Origin: Haliotis asinina
Lineage: Eukaryota; Mollusca; Gastropoda; Lepetellida; Haliotidae
Direction: 5' to 3'
NCBI RefSeq assembly: GCF_037392515.1
Contig: NC_090282.1
Coordinates: 56,258,843-56,322,842 of the forward strand
DNA length: 64,000 nucleotides
Both the position numbers and the translations under genes were made by a program. The notes beneath the pieces were generated by a model that was not told where the DNA came from, made no database searches, and saw nothing but the letters and a program-made list of their open reading frames with translations. Of this stretch, positions 35,085-45,400 are shown in pieces (within the stretch, counting starts at the first letter, position 1; each line of letters opens with the position of its first letter).

Positions 35085-35800
35085 CGACAATAACAGTAAC
35101 TCGTCGATGTAATATGGCACACAATTAGCCAGGTTACGTGAGAGATAGCCTACAGCGTCATCCGTCGAGTGAGTGAGGTGTGATTATGGTTTTACATCAG
35201 CTTTAACAATATTCCAACAATATCGCGGCGGAGATCACAAGGAATGCGGTTTACACATTGTACCCGTGTGTAGAATCGAACCCGGGTGTTCGGCGTGACG
35301 AGCGGACGCTTTAACTACTGTGCCATCCAACCACCGCCCACCCGTCAATGGAAGATGACAGTTAACCAGGTCACGTGAGAGATGGCTTACAATACCACCC
35401 GTCGATGTAATATGGCACACAATTAACCAGGTCACGTGAGGGACAGCTGACACAGTCACATGCTGATGTTAGAGGACACACAGTTTATTTCACAGGTCAC
35501 GTGAGAGATGCCGTCCACTGTCATTCGTTGATGTAATGCGACACACAATTAACCCGGTCACGTGAGATATGGCGTCCACTGTCATTCGTTGATGTAATGC
35601 GTCACACAATTAACCCGGTCACATGAGATATGGCGTCCACTGTCATTCGTTGATGTAATGCGACACTCAATTAACCCGGTCACATGAGATATGGCCTACA
35701 CTGTCATTCGTTGATGTAATGCGACACACAATTAACCAGAAATTGCTTACACTGTTACCCGTCGATGGGCAATAACACACGATTAACTATGACAGATGGT
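35085..35800. repeat. 61-bp satellite with E-box motifs
   Basis: Central units start at 35530, 35591, 35652 and 35713 (GATGTAATGCG), exactly 61 bp apart; flanking units are more diverged. Each contains GGTCAC(G/A)TGAG; at least four keep the CACGTG palindrome (about 35372, 35431, 35494 and 35560). A SINE interrupts the left part. Confidence 0.9.
35165..35335 (-). mobile_element. tRNA-derived SINE
   Basis: On the minus strand TGGCACAGTAG (35325-35315) is a perfect A box and GGTTCGATTCT (35282-35272) a near-perfect B box for RNA polymerase III, spaced as in a tRNA. The 3' part, TTGGAATATTGTTAAAGC and GTAAAACC, followed by CTCACTCACTCG, matches the tail of the other abalone repeats in this window. 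Flanks CATCCGTCGA and CACCCGTCAA are a probable target duplication in the satellite. Confidence 0.8.
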
Positions 35801-36124
35801 TCTCTGGTTACCTGTACAGGTGATCACAACGGACAGTCAGAGAGACCATCCTATAGCTGTGGGTACTTATTTGACAGTTATGTAAATATATTTCAGCTGA
35901 GCAACTGAATTACTCAATACAGTGGCAGTTTAGCCTAGCGTAGTATAAACGAAACGTAGTATCTACGAAACTAAAAACTTTACACTCGTTTCAAAGACAA
36001 TAATTTGAACATTTTGGAAAATGGGTTTGAAATAACGATTGTATTCAATTCTCTTGTCATTAAGATGTTATAGTATACAGATCATGTTTGTCATGGAATC
36101 CTTTCTACCGGAAATGCGACTACA

Positions 36125-36820
36125 TTGTCCGTGATCAAAAACTGTGAGTCACAACTCAATGAAATCATGTCAGTATCGGGTGTGTCCTCCATGGGCGTTC
36201 ACAACTGCGATACAACGTCTCCTCATGGATTGGATGATGCGTCTGAACACAGCTTTGGGAATGCGCCGCCATATTTGTACCAACATGGCACCAAGCTTCT
36301 GCAAGTTCTGTGGAGGGTTCCTTACTTGACGGAGCCGCCTGCCTAACACATCCAACACATGCTCTATGGGGTTGAGGTGGTGAGATCTTGAGGGCCACTC
36401 CATGACATTGATGCCAGCGTTCCTGAGGAAATTCGTTCGTAAATTGGCGTAAATATGAGGTCTGGAGTTATCCTGTTGGAAAGTCAGACCTTGGCCATGA
36501 GCTGCCATGAATGGCAAAAACTCTGGAACGAACACCTGATCCCTGTATGCTGTCGCATTAAGGTCTCCCTGGATGACAATGGGTTCGGGATCGAGCATGA
36601 CCGTTGACAGCACCCCAAACCATAACGCTACCGCCCACAAATCGATCCACTTCCTGTACGCAAACACTGGGCACTGCGTTCTCCTCGTCTTCTCCAAACT
36701 GTAACCCTTCCATTAGCAAAGGTTACCGTGAACCTTGATTCATCATTAAACCCAACCCTGTTCCAAGCTAGCTCACTGGTCTTAAGACTCCATGCCACAG
36801 TTCAGCATGAACACTCAACG
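36125..36820 (-). mobile_element. Tc1-like transposase fragment, catalytic half
   Basis: Minus strand encodes 175 codons including FVPEFLPFMAAHGQGLTFQQ, DNSRPHIYANL and SRSHHLNPIEHVLDVLGRRL, ending AVVNAHGGHTRY. QDNxRPH and LNPIEH carry the second Asp and the final acidic residue of the DDE triad. The N-terminal DNA-binding half is absent. The remainder to about 36820 shows further transposase-like text in other frames. Confidence 0.85.
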
Positions 36821-36829
36821 CGGACACAT

Positions 36830-36975
36830 TATATTGACTCCCAGCCGACCAGTTTGACCCATATATGCCGAGCGCCAGGCAGGTACCAACAAGTACCTTA
36901 TTTTAACGTCTTTAGGCATGCATTCCGCTGTCGAGGAGGACGCTCTAACCACAACGCCACGAAAGCAAACTAACA
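36830..36975 (-). mobile_element. tRNA-like SINE fragment
   Basis: Minus strand reads TGGCGTTGTGGTTAGAGCG (A-box-like) and later GGTACTTGTTGGTACCTGCC and GGCGCTCGGCATATATGGG, blocks of another mollusc SINE. The B box is not clear. Confidence 0.55.
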
Positions 36976-37282
36976 AAGATAGTCTTATTGTTAGATGCCC
37001 ATGCATTATTAATATGAACAAAAGAAAATGAGGAGATTATTAAGTGGACATTGTTTTATGTCAGGCATACATAATAAAAACTTGTTCTGTTAATCAGGAC
37101 AAAGAGTCTGCACATTCATCTGCAGTGTGGGCGAATGGACAGTATACATATGTTCCCACGACAGTCATTTTGTGCCTTCAGCCTCTGACGTCACAGTATT
37201 TCTTATAAATTTACATATCGGAAGGACATTATTTCAATAACACTGGCAGAATAAGAGCAAAATAACATGATGTTCGATAAGT

Positions 37283-37462
37283 TTTGTTTGGTTTTGGTTG
37301 GATGGTTGTTTATCGCCGCGCCTGGACCTGACAATCCTGAGATCAACAGCATGAGCATAGATCTATGCAACTGGGAGCCGATGACATGTGTCAACCATGT
37401 AAGTGAGCCTGACCACCCGATCCCGTTAGTCGCCTTTTACGACAAGCATAGATGTTTTTAGA
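37283..37462. mobile_element. partial abalone SINE-like repeat
   Basis: Core blocks GATCAACAGCATGAGCATAG, ATGACATGTGTCAACCATGT and GATCCCGTTAGTCGCC are recognisable; the left end is replaced by unrelated sequence. Confidence 0.75.
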
Positions 37463-37801
37463 ACAAAAGGGGCTGAATAATGTTCATGGTAACAATATTC
37501 ACTCTCAGTTAAATCAGTATGAAAAACAATAGCAAAAATTTAACTCTCCACTTTGATATCGTTTTGTCATGGAGAGTCAACCATATGTTCCATATGCCAT
37601 TTACTGTGTTTTATAGTTTTCATTTTTAAAAAAATATATAAACACTTTTGTTTTTGCCTCTGTTACGTTGATAGTTGCTCACCACTGTAGTCCTTTCATT
37701 TGATTCTATCACATTTACCCTTTGTTTTTGGCGCCACAGTTCGCTAGACCAGAAACATTAACGTGGTCCGAATCTAGTCTAGCCATTATATAAGTATTCT
37801 C

Positions 37802-37807
37802 TTTATT
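37802..37807 (-). terminator. candidate polyadenylation signal of gene 2
   Basis: AATAAA on the minus strand about 330 bp beyond the gene 2 stop codon. It is the first perfect hexamer I see downstream of the stop. Confidence 0.4.
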
Positions 37808-37824
37808 AGAACCCTTCCTATGAC

Positions 37825-38056
37825 CCTGTGGTTCACCGCTGTGCACGTGGTAAACAGCCGTATAACTCCTCCCATATTCCATTCTCCACACGGACACCGT
37901 GATATTGCTGGAGTAAAACCTCACTCACTCACTCACTCACTCACTCACTCACTCACTCACTCACTCACTCACTCACTCACTCACTCACTCACTCACTCAC
38001 TCACTCACTCACTCACTCACTCACTCACTCACTCACTCACTCACTCACTCACTCAC
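37825..38056. repeat. SINE tail expanded into a (CTCA)n microsatellite
   Basis: A degraded SINE end (GTGATATTGCTGGAGTAAAA at about 37900) runs straight into about 34 perfect tandem copies of the tetranucleotide ACTC (37921-38056). The short CTCACTCACTC end of the repeat family is the obvious seed. It starts 77 bp past the gene 2 stop codon, so it is probably in the 3' UTR. Confidence 0.9.
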
Positions 38057-38132
38057 GGGTAATCAATAACTAAACTCTGCGTTTTCTTTAAGTTTCAATT
38101 TCTGGCTTTCCCCAGACCTGGTGCCAGGTCTG

Positions 38133-40567
38133 CTAATCCTGGAGCGATTCCGCTACTTTCAGATTTGCAAGTTCCCCGTTGTCTACATCTGAAATATACC
38201 ACAAACACAATGTCATATTGATCTGAAACACCTTCGTAAATTTGGCATTTTGTAACCTTATGTTGCGCGTATCATTTATTAGAATAAAAAGGCCGAAGGT
38301 TTTCAGTATTTTCTCTCAAAATATCGCTTTTTATATCAAAACTAAATTTTCGGTCAAATACCTGTTACAATTTAAGAGATCTCAAAGATAGTTGTATTTA
38401 TTAGTATGATGAAATAGACGCTTACGGAGTCTTTGTACGTCATGGCGTATGTTTTCTTGTAAAGATTTTTCTTGCATCGACTTGAAGTATATCCGGTAGC
38501 TGAAAATGGTAAAGGTACACGTTTTCACCAATGACGTAACTGAAAATCATTGCTCATTCCCCATTACAGCACAAAGACTTTGGGGACATGCTCGATCGAG
38601 ATTAGTTACTCACCTTCCATCCCGTTTCTTCACTAAACACGTCCCGTCCTTTTTCCGTTTGTACTCTTGGTGAATCTTAACCTGCAGGTCGTCCTGGTAC
38701 AATCTCCACTGATGGCCGTCGTGCCATCTCCACACGGCCGGGCGAGAGTCCTCCTCCTCCTCTGCGTGTGGGCTTCCCAGGCCTGAAACAGTTACCTTTC
38801 TAGCTCTTTACAGTCCGTTTTGCTCAAAAGTGGACCGATGACTTGCAATCTAACTAGAAAAGTAATAAACATAAAATACTCAATGAAACGCTAAACATAA
38901 TCAAAACATCAGACCAACTCTGTGTCCTCGGGTCTAGTCTTCACTTGTGCAGCACGTTACGTAAAGGTGTGAAAGAAACACATACCTGTGTCCTTGATCA
39001 AGTGTTCACTTATGTAGCACCACACGTACAATAGTGAAACAAACACATACCTGTGTCCTTTATCTCTCCTTCACTTATGTAGCAAGACACCATCACGTGT
39101 GAAACAAACACATACCTATCTCCCGAGGTTTGTTTTCAGTTGTGAGGCACCGCACCTGCGCGTGTGAAACAAACACATACCTGGATCAGGTTTCCCAAGA
39201 TCCAGTTTTACTAATGTGGCACTATGTGTACTTGTAATGAAACCTACCTGTATCTCGGGGTCGTCCTGGGAACATCCTCTCTCCATCTGTTTGTTTCTTG
39301 TGAAAGAGAGGGTTGCTGAAACACATATTTCACAGTGCCACATACCTTTGGAGTATTGTTGATCCTTCGAAGTGAGTGAGTGTGTGAGTGTGTTATCAGA
39401 TGGATTAGCAGACGAGGGCCCGACTCAGGCTGACATGTATGGTGTGTGCATTCGTGTTATGGGATTACCCAAGGTTTTTTAGGAACTGAGGTTTCGATTG
39501 GAGACAATTATATTCTGAAATTACATTTCTGTAAACATACCCTCATCAATATTAAAGAGCATTCTTTGTCTATAGAATATGTGAAAATCTAATGTTACAT
39601 TGTTTTGTAGTTTTTGGACACAAGGTGTTGCTTTAAATACTCACCATATCTCCAGCTCGTATACTCCATCCAGTCCAAACTTGTGGGTTTTGATGTTGCC
39701 GTTACTCCAGCGCACCTGATGAGGATAAAGAGATGTCAGATTGTTATAAAAGTGTCTAAACTGATGTGTCCACAAATGTGTCCTTCTTCTATACATTGTT
39801 AAATTATGAATAGAACTGTCGGTAAGGTAAAAAATATGCCAGATTTGAAGAATCCTGTTTATATTTTGAATTATTGACGTTTTTGTTCTGGTTCTTTCTT
39901 GCGTGAAAATTACGAATAAGACCAACGATCACTACGATTTTAATCTTGGTTTTGATCGACCTTTGAAATCAGCTGAAAACCTCAACGGAAAGAAGTTATT
40001 CAAAGTACTTTTATACAACAAAATTTTATACAACACAATGATTGTGTTAACAACCATTACAATGCATTTACTTGTCGGTCGCAACAGCTGAACTGTTCAT
40101 TTTGCACTTAACTTCTTCAAGTTTAGATCCTTGATGTACCGGGTTAGAACTGGTCTTCAGCAATTACAGACCACCGCAATACGGTTGGAATAGCGCGGCG
40201 TTAAACAAGAAACAACCAATACGTTTTCAAGTTTACTTCATCGCAGTTACATTCAAGGGTGGTTATATGGCTTTGTACCAGCCCAGATGTCCCAGTGTAC
40301 AGTAGACCAACTGCAGTCATTTCAACAATCCTAATGTCCCTGGAATGCATGAAGCAGAGCAGACACGAAGCCAAAGTTAATTCCCACCTTCACTTCCTGA
40401 TCACCCCTTGTTCTGATAACGACGCCAGTGTTACCCTCTCCACCGTCATAGTTCTTTGACTCCCAGCCTTGACCTGTCATCCAAGCACAACCATACAAAT
40501 AGTCCTTATTAATCGACTGAACCGTTACTATCGTATCTATCATATATATATATATATATATATATAC

Positions 40568-40606
<39 letters not shown>

Positions 40607-42354
40607 AAAGTGTATTACCGGGATAGATATGATTTAGTATTTTCTTTTAACAGTTAAGTTAATTCAGTCAGTGGATGCCTCCACAATTGTTCATTACGAT
40701 TTACAACGAATTAGCAAGTATAAAACAGACAGTATTCAAAGATTGTATAAAACAGGCAGTATTAATCAGACATGTGTTTACCTCGTTTAACTCTGACTCC
40801 AATTTGGAGGAACTGTTCTGTTGGGACGCGAGGATGTCCGTCAACTGGTACGACGTCAAAGACACTATTTAAATCGGAGCGATGCCGACTGGTGCTGCCA
40901 CTATCCCAGAGAACCCACACCCAGTCTGGAACAGTGGAACAGGATGATGACCACCATTAGTTCTTTATCTATAAGGACCATATGCATTCTACCACAAAAG
41001 ACACGTCCTAATATCAGCATAGCATACCCAGGACTTAACTACATGTGGTGTAGAAATTGTTCTGCTCTTTAATTCTTGTATTTCTGAATACAGTAAAAAC
41101 TTTATCATCAAAAGTCATTCCAGGAATACGATGCATCACCATGAGTTAAGACAGTCATGTTACCATGCTTTCATTCCAGTGTGCCGTAAAAATTACAGTG
41201 TTTCACAGTGTAAGAGAGCAGGGACTAAATGTAATGGCTGTGATCAGAATATGGCGAAAACTTACTCCAGTTCCATAATGGCCTCAGAACATCCTTAAAA
41301 ATGATTTCGACTTTATATGAAAGTGTGAAAATGGCCAGATCGCATATAATTGTGTTTTGGTGACTAGCGGCACCTAAACTTACTTTCGCTCTCATCGTGG
41401 TTAATAATAGTGCCCACATCCTGTGAGTGCTGATCCTCCTCCTGCAAGTCCTTGTCTCTCATTACTCTGCTCCCAAGTGGTTCAAGCTCAGGGTTCTCGT
41501 ACACGTTGTCGAAGTCGTCAGGCTTCATGTCTCCCTTCTCACTGGCGATCTTGTTCCGTACAACAGCTACAATCTCATCCTGTAAAACAGTTCATTTTAC
41601 GCCGCGCACTTAGTGATATTCAGCTTCATTGTGGCGGTATCTGAAGAAGACGTTCCAGTAAACAACAGAATGTGCATCGATCTACACAACTGGGAAACGA
41701 TGACATGTGTCAACCAAGTCAGCTTCCCAACCCCGTTAGTCGCCTCTTACGACAAACATGAGTATTCGAGCATAAGTGTTGAAGCTGATGTTGGTATTAA
41801 ACGGGTATGTGACAATGTGATATTTGAAATATTTGTATGCAGAAGTATGTGAATGATTCGTATGAGTTATTAAGCAAGCCAAGCGGTAGAACGGGTGGTA
41901 ACAATTTATGAACCTATCAAATGTATAAGGATGTGTATAGCTGTGAAGGTTATGTGCACATGAGTATGCCCCGTTCTTACCGCCCTGCCTTCTCCAAATT
42001 CAGATCATGTACTGCTCCTCTGTATTCGGAAACCGGGAGATATTCAAATGTGAATGTGAATGAGATGGTATGTATTCAGTGTAGTGAGAGTGTTGAGGAT
42101 GAAAAACATGTTCCGTTGTACTGCCCCATGTGTAATGACTCGCGTGAAAGGAATACGAAAATGTGTTTTATAGCTGTCCCAACGTCTTAGATCTCTGTGG
42201 TGATGACAAGTCAATTTCACTTTTTAAACACAATGTCTATTATAGTACAAAAGCCTGCTATATATTAATATTTACTTTCATCATATTTTTGTTTTTATAA
42301 TGCATTATAGTCTCCCATAGCCCTTAAAAGGGTGGCTACACACACACATGTGTG

Positions 42355-42418
<64 letters not shown>

Positions 42419-45400
42419 TGTGTCTATCCGACGAATATCTGCCAGTCTATCTGTACTGGGCTTGATGTAAGTTATTAGAATGAGTACAATTTTATTGTTT
42501 CTGAATAGATATATCTTCCCTAAGTCAGTTAATCATTTTTGCTAATAAGACACTTCTAAGAACTTTGGACATAACTATCCCTAGTGGTTGAAGATTACGT
42601 ATAGTCTTCAGAGCTTACAATGTCACTAGGATTGACCTCCCCAGCAATGCCGCGCGCTACGTGCTTTATGGCCTGTTGTACATCAGGATAGACCTCTATG
42701 TTGCTGTGGACACAAGCATAGATCTTGCCGATACTGTCCTGGAATGGAATCATATCATCAGCGCAACCATCTTGCACATTTATGGTAAATAAGCACTTTA
42801 ATGCATTCATTGTCAATGTGTGTCGTTTGTGAACTCATACATGTGACGTCTGGCCGCCGCTACAGAAATTGAGTGCTTTTCCGTAATATGTTGAATTAGG
42901 TTACAATATTGGGCATTTTAAGTCTGGCGAGGCGCTCCTTCCGGTTCCAACATAGTACCTGACTCCCTCTGTTATTATATATCTTAATATTTCAGAATCT
43001 ATAATTTAACGGTACCTGTATTTTATAGTAACGGATCAACTTTGGTAGGTCCTTTGCCTCTGCTACTTGCCCGTTACCAAGTTTTGCTAGAGAGTTCAGC
43101 AAGTCCTGAAAAAGATCACTCTCACGATCCGATTTTGTTCTCAAGCCTTCAAGTGCAGATTTTTTTTTTTGTGGTTACTTTACGATTTATGTGAAGCGTT
43201 AGGAAAATATACTTAACCATATATAAAGACACATTCAAGGACCAAATCTTACTTTATCTGCGTCTCCGACTGGAATCCAAACAATAGGAGAGGGCGTGGT
43301 CTTGTGTTTCTTGGATCCTAGTTCTGTTATTAGACGGATAATAGGAACCTTAGCCTGAAACATATCCCAAGATTTCTCTGCATTCACAAACTAATCATCC
43401 AGTAAATTCAACATACGCTAAGACATTGATTGACTACAGAAACCTCTGGTCGTTTCATATCACTACTGTTCTCTCATTACATGATCATATACTTGAAAAT
43501 GTGTAAAATAATTATTGTAAATGCAAGGTGTGACTTAAGCAGTCCTATTCACTTAAGCCATATCATTTAGATTTCTCAATCTCTAACTTAGAAGTCTAAG
43601 GGAGACAATTTTTCATTTAACGTCGCTTATGTTTTGATTACCTCCCTTGTGTAAATGAGCGTTAAGGGCTCTTGAACAATAGATCCTCAAAGAAGATCAT
43701 CTGGCACATTGTTCATGGAAGTGATTATCACTGTTTGTTTCGTAAGTGGCAACCACGTCAGAATGCCCAACATTAAAGCCAATAACTTGTAGGAGTTAGC
43801 TGAAGCAACACTGGAATATTTGTGAGAGTAACTCACGCTGTCTGACTGGATATCGGGGCCGCTGTCTTGTTTTTCGTCAGTCAACTTTCCATCAGTGATG
43901 ACAATAATCCTGGGCCTGATAAGGTGTTTGTACACCTTTAGCACGCCACCTAGTGTCGGGTAATTCAAAGAGGTTACCATTGCTTGACTTCCATCAGTGT
44001 CATCAATGATTTAATAGTTTTTAGTTTTAAACATATTTTATTCGTGAGAAAAGGATTGGGTACAACTAAGGATTGGTTGGATTGATTGGTTACAGCTTAG
44101 AACACCTTCTCCGTAGTATTTACATAATATTATTTACATTCATTATACAAGATGGACAGACAAGAACAGAAAGATGAGAAAGATTGGGGCAATTGCAATA
44201 ATTAAGAAAATCTTTTTGATTGACAAATGCATGTTTTTTTGAACAATTTGAAATATGTTTTGATTTGCATGATCAGTCAGATCTGCATTGCCACGTAACA
44301 GTAAATCAGAGTTTATAGTAACATTGGTAACACTGCGTAAATTAGCCATCATGGCAGATCTCTGTTGAGTATATAGTTGACAGTCAAATAGGTAATGATA
44401 AGAGTTTTCACAAATATATCCACAAGAACATTTAGGGTTATCTATTATGCCAGCACGGAATAGATCGTAATTCAGTTGACTACACTTGTAACGTAGTTTT
44501 GTAAGTGTAATATTAGTGATTCTCGGTCCAAAATCAAAGTATTTGGGAGCTGTGTTTTGTGTTACAACAATATTTGATTTAAAAGAATTCAGTGACACGC
44601 TTTTTCTAACTTCAACTGGAAATGCATTCCACATTCTAATTGTGGATGGAAAATACGAATTATAAGAAAACTTCAAACGGGAGAAGGGAAGCGAGATATC
44701 GTCAGAGTTACGAAGATTATAGCTACTTTTTGACGCTACCTTCCCAGGAACAAGGTCATTAAGGTACGATGGTGCCATATTGTGCTGTATTTTGTAGAAA
44801 AGACAAAGTTTTCGCTTTCTCCTACGCTCTGCTAAAGATTCCCAACCAGTTTCATAATACAGATGTTCATGATGTGTATATTTGGGTAAACCTGTTACAA
44901 TTTTTGCTGCTTCTAATTGCAGTTGTTCTAATCTATTTGCTTGGTATTGAGCACACCCATCCCATACCTCACACGCATATTCGAAATGGGGTCTTATGAA
45001 CATTGCATAAATTCTATTCAATACACAGCGGGGTAATAATAATTTGAGTTTATGTAGAGAAGAAATCATTTTTGAAGTTGTTTTTACAATAGTATCAATG
45101 TGGTCAGACCATTTACAATCTTTTGAAAACGTTAATCCCAAATGTTTATGATTTTCAACGGTTTTAACCCGAACCCCGTTAAAGTAGAGATTGAGTGCCT
45201 CAATATTCTTATGTAAGGTGAAAATAATTGCCTCAGTTTTATCAGGATTGTATGTTGTAAGCCATCGCTTTGACCAAGCCCGCAGTCTTTCCAAGTTTGA
45301 ATTCAGTTCTCTTTCAATGAATAGATGATCATGAGAAGATAAGCCTAGCGACGAATCATCAGCAAATAATCGTGTCAAGCAGTCTAAGTCATCAACAATG

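Larger units (their letters stand above)
39645..41579 (-). other. gene 2 exons encoding two MIB/HERC2 domains
   Basis: First domain is diverged: GSRVMRDKDLQEEDQHSQDV with GTIINHDESE (41579-41384), then WVWVLWDSGSTSRHRSDLNS (40925-40782). Second is closer to consensus: VRVKR plus GQGWESKNYDGGEGNTGVVI (40473-40388) and VRWSNGNIKTHKFGLDGVYE (39715-39645). Exon phases equal those of gene 1. Confidence 0.85.

Noticed and set aside
35272-35325. tRNA gene
   Set aside because: A and B boxes are present, but there is no cloverleaf acceptor stem pairing that I can see and the sequence continues into a SINE tail.
37820-38062. Plus-strand frame of repeated THSL
   Set aside because: Translation of the (CTCA)n microsatellite.
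41921-42190. Small Cys-rich host gene
   Set aside because: The ETGRY plus Cys/His pattern is that of a LINE C-terminal tail, and the 5' part is missing.
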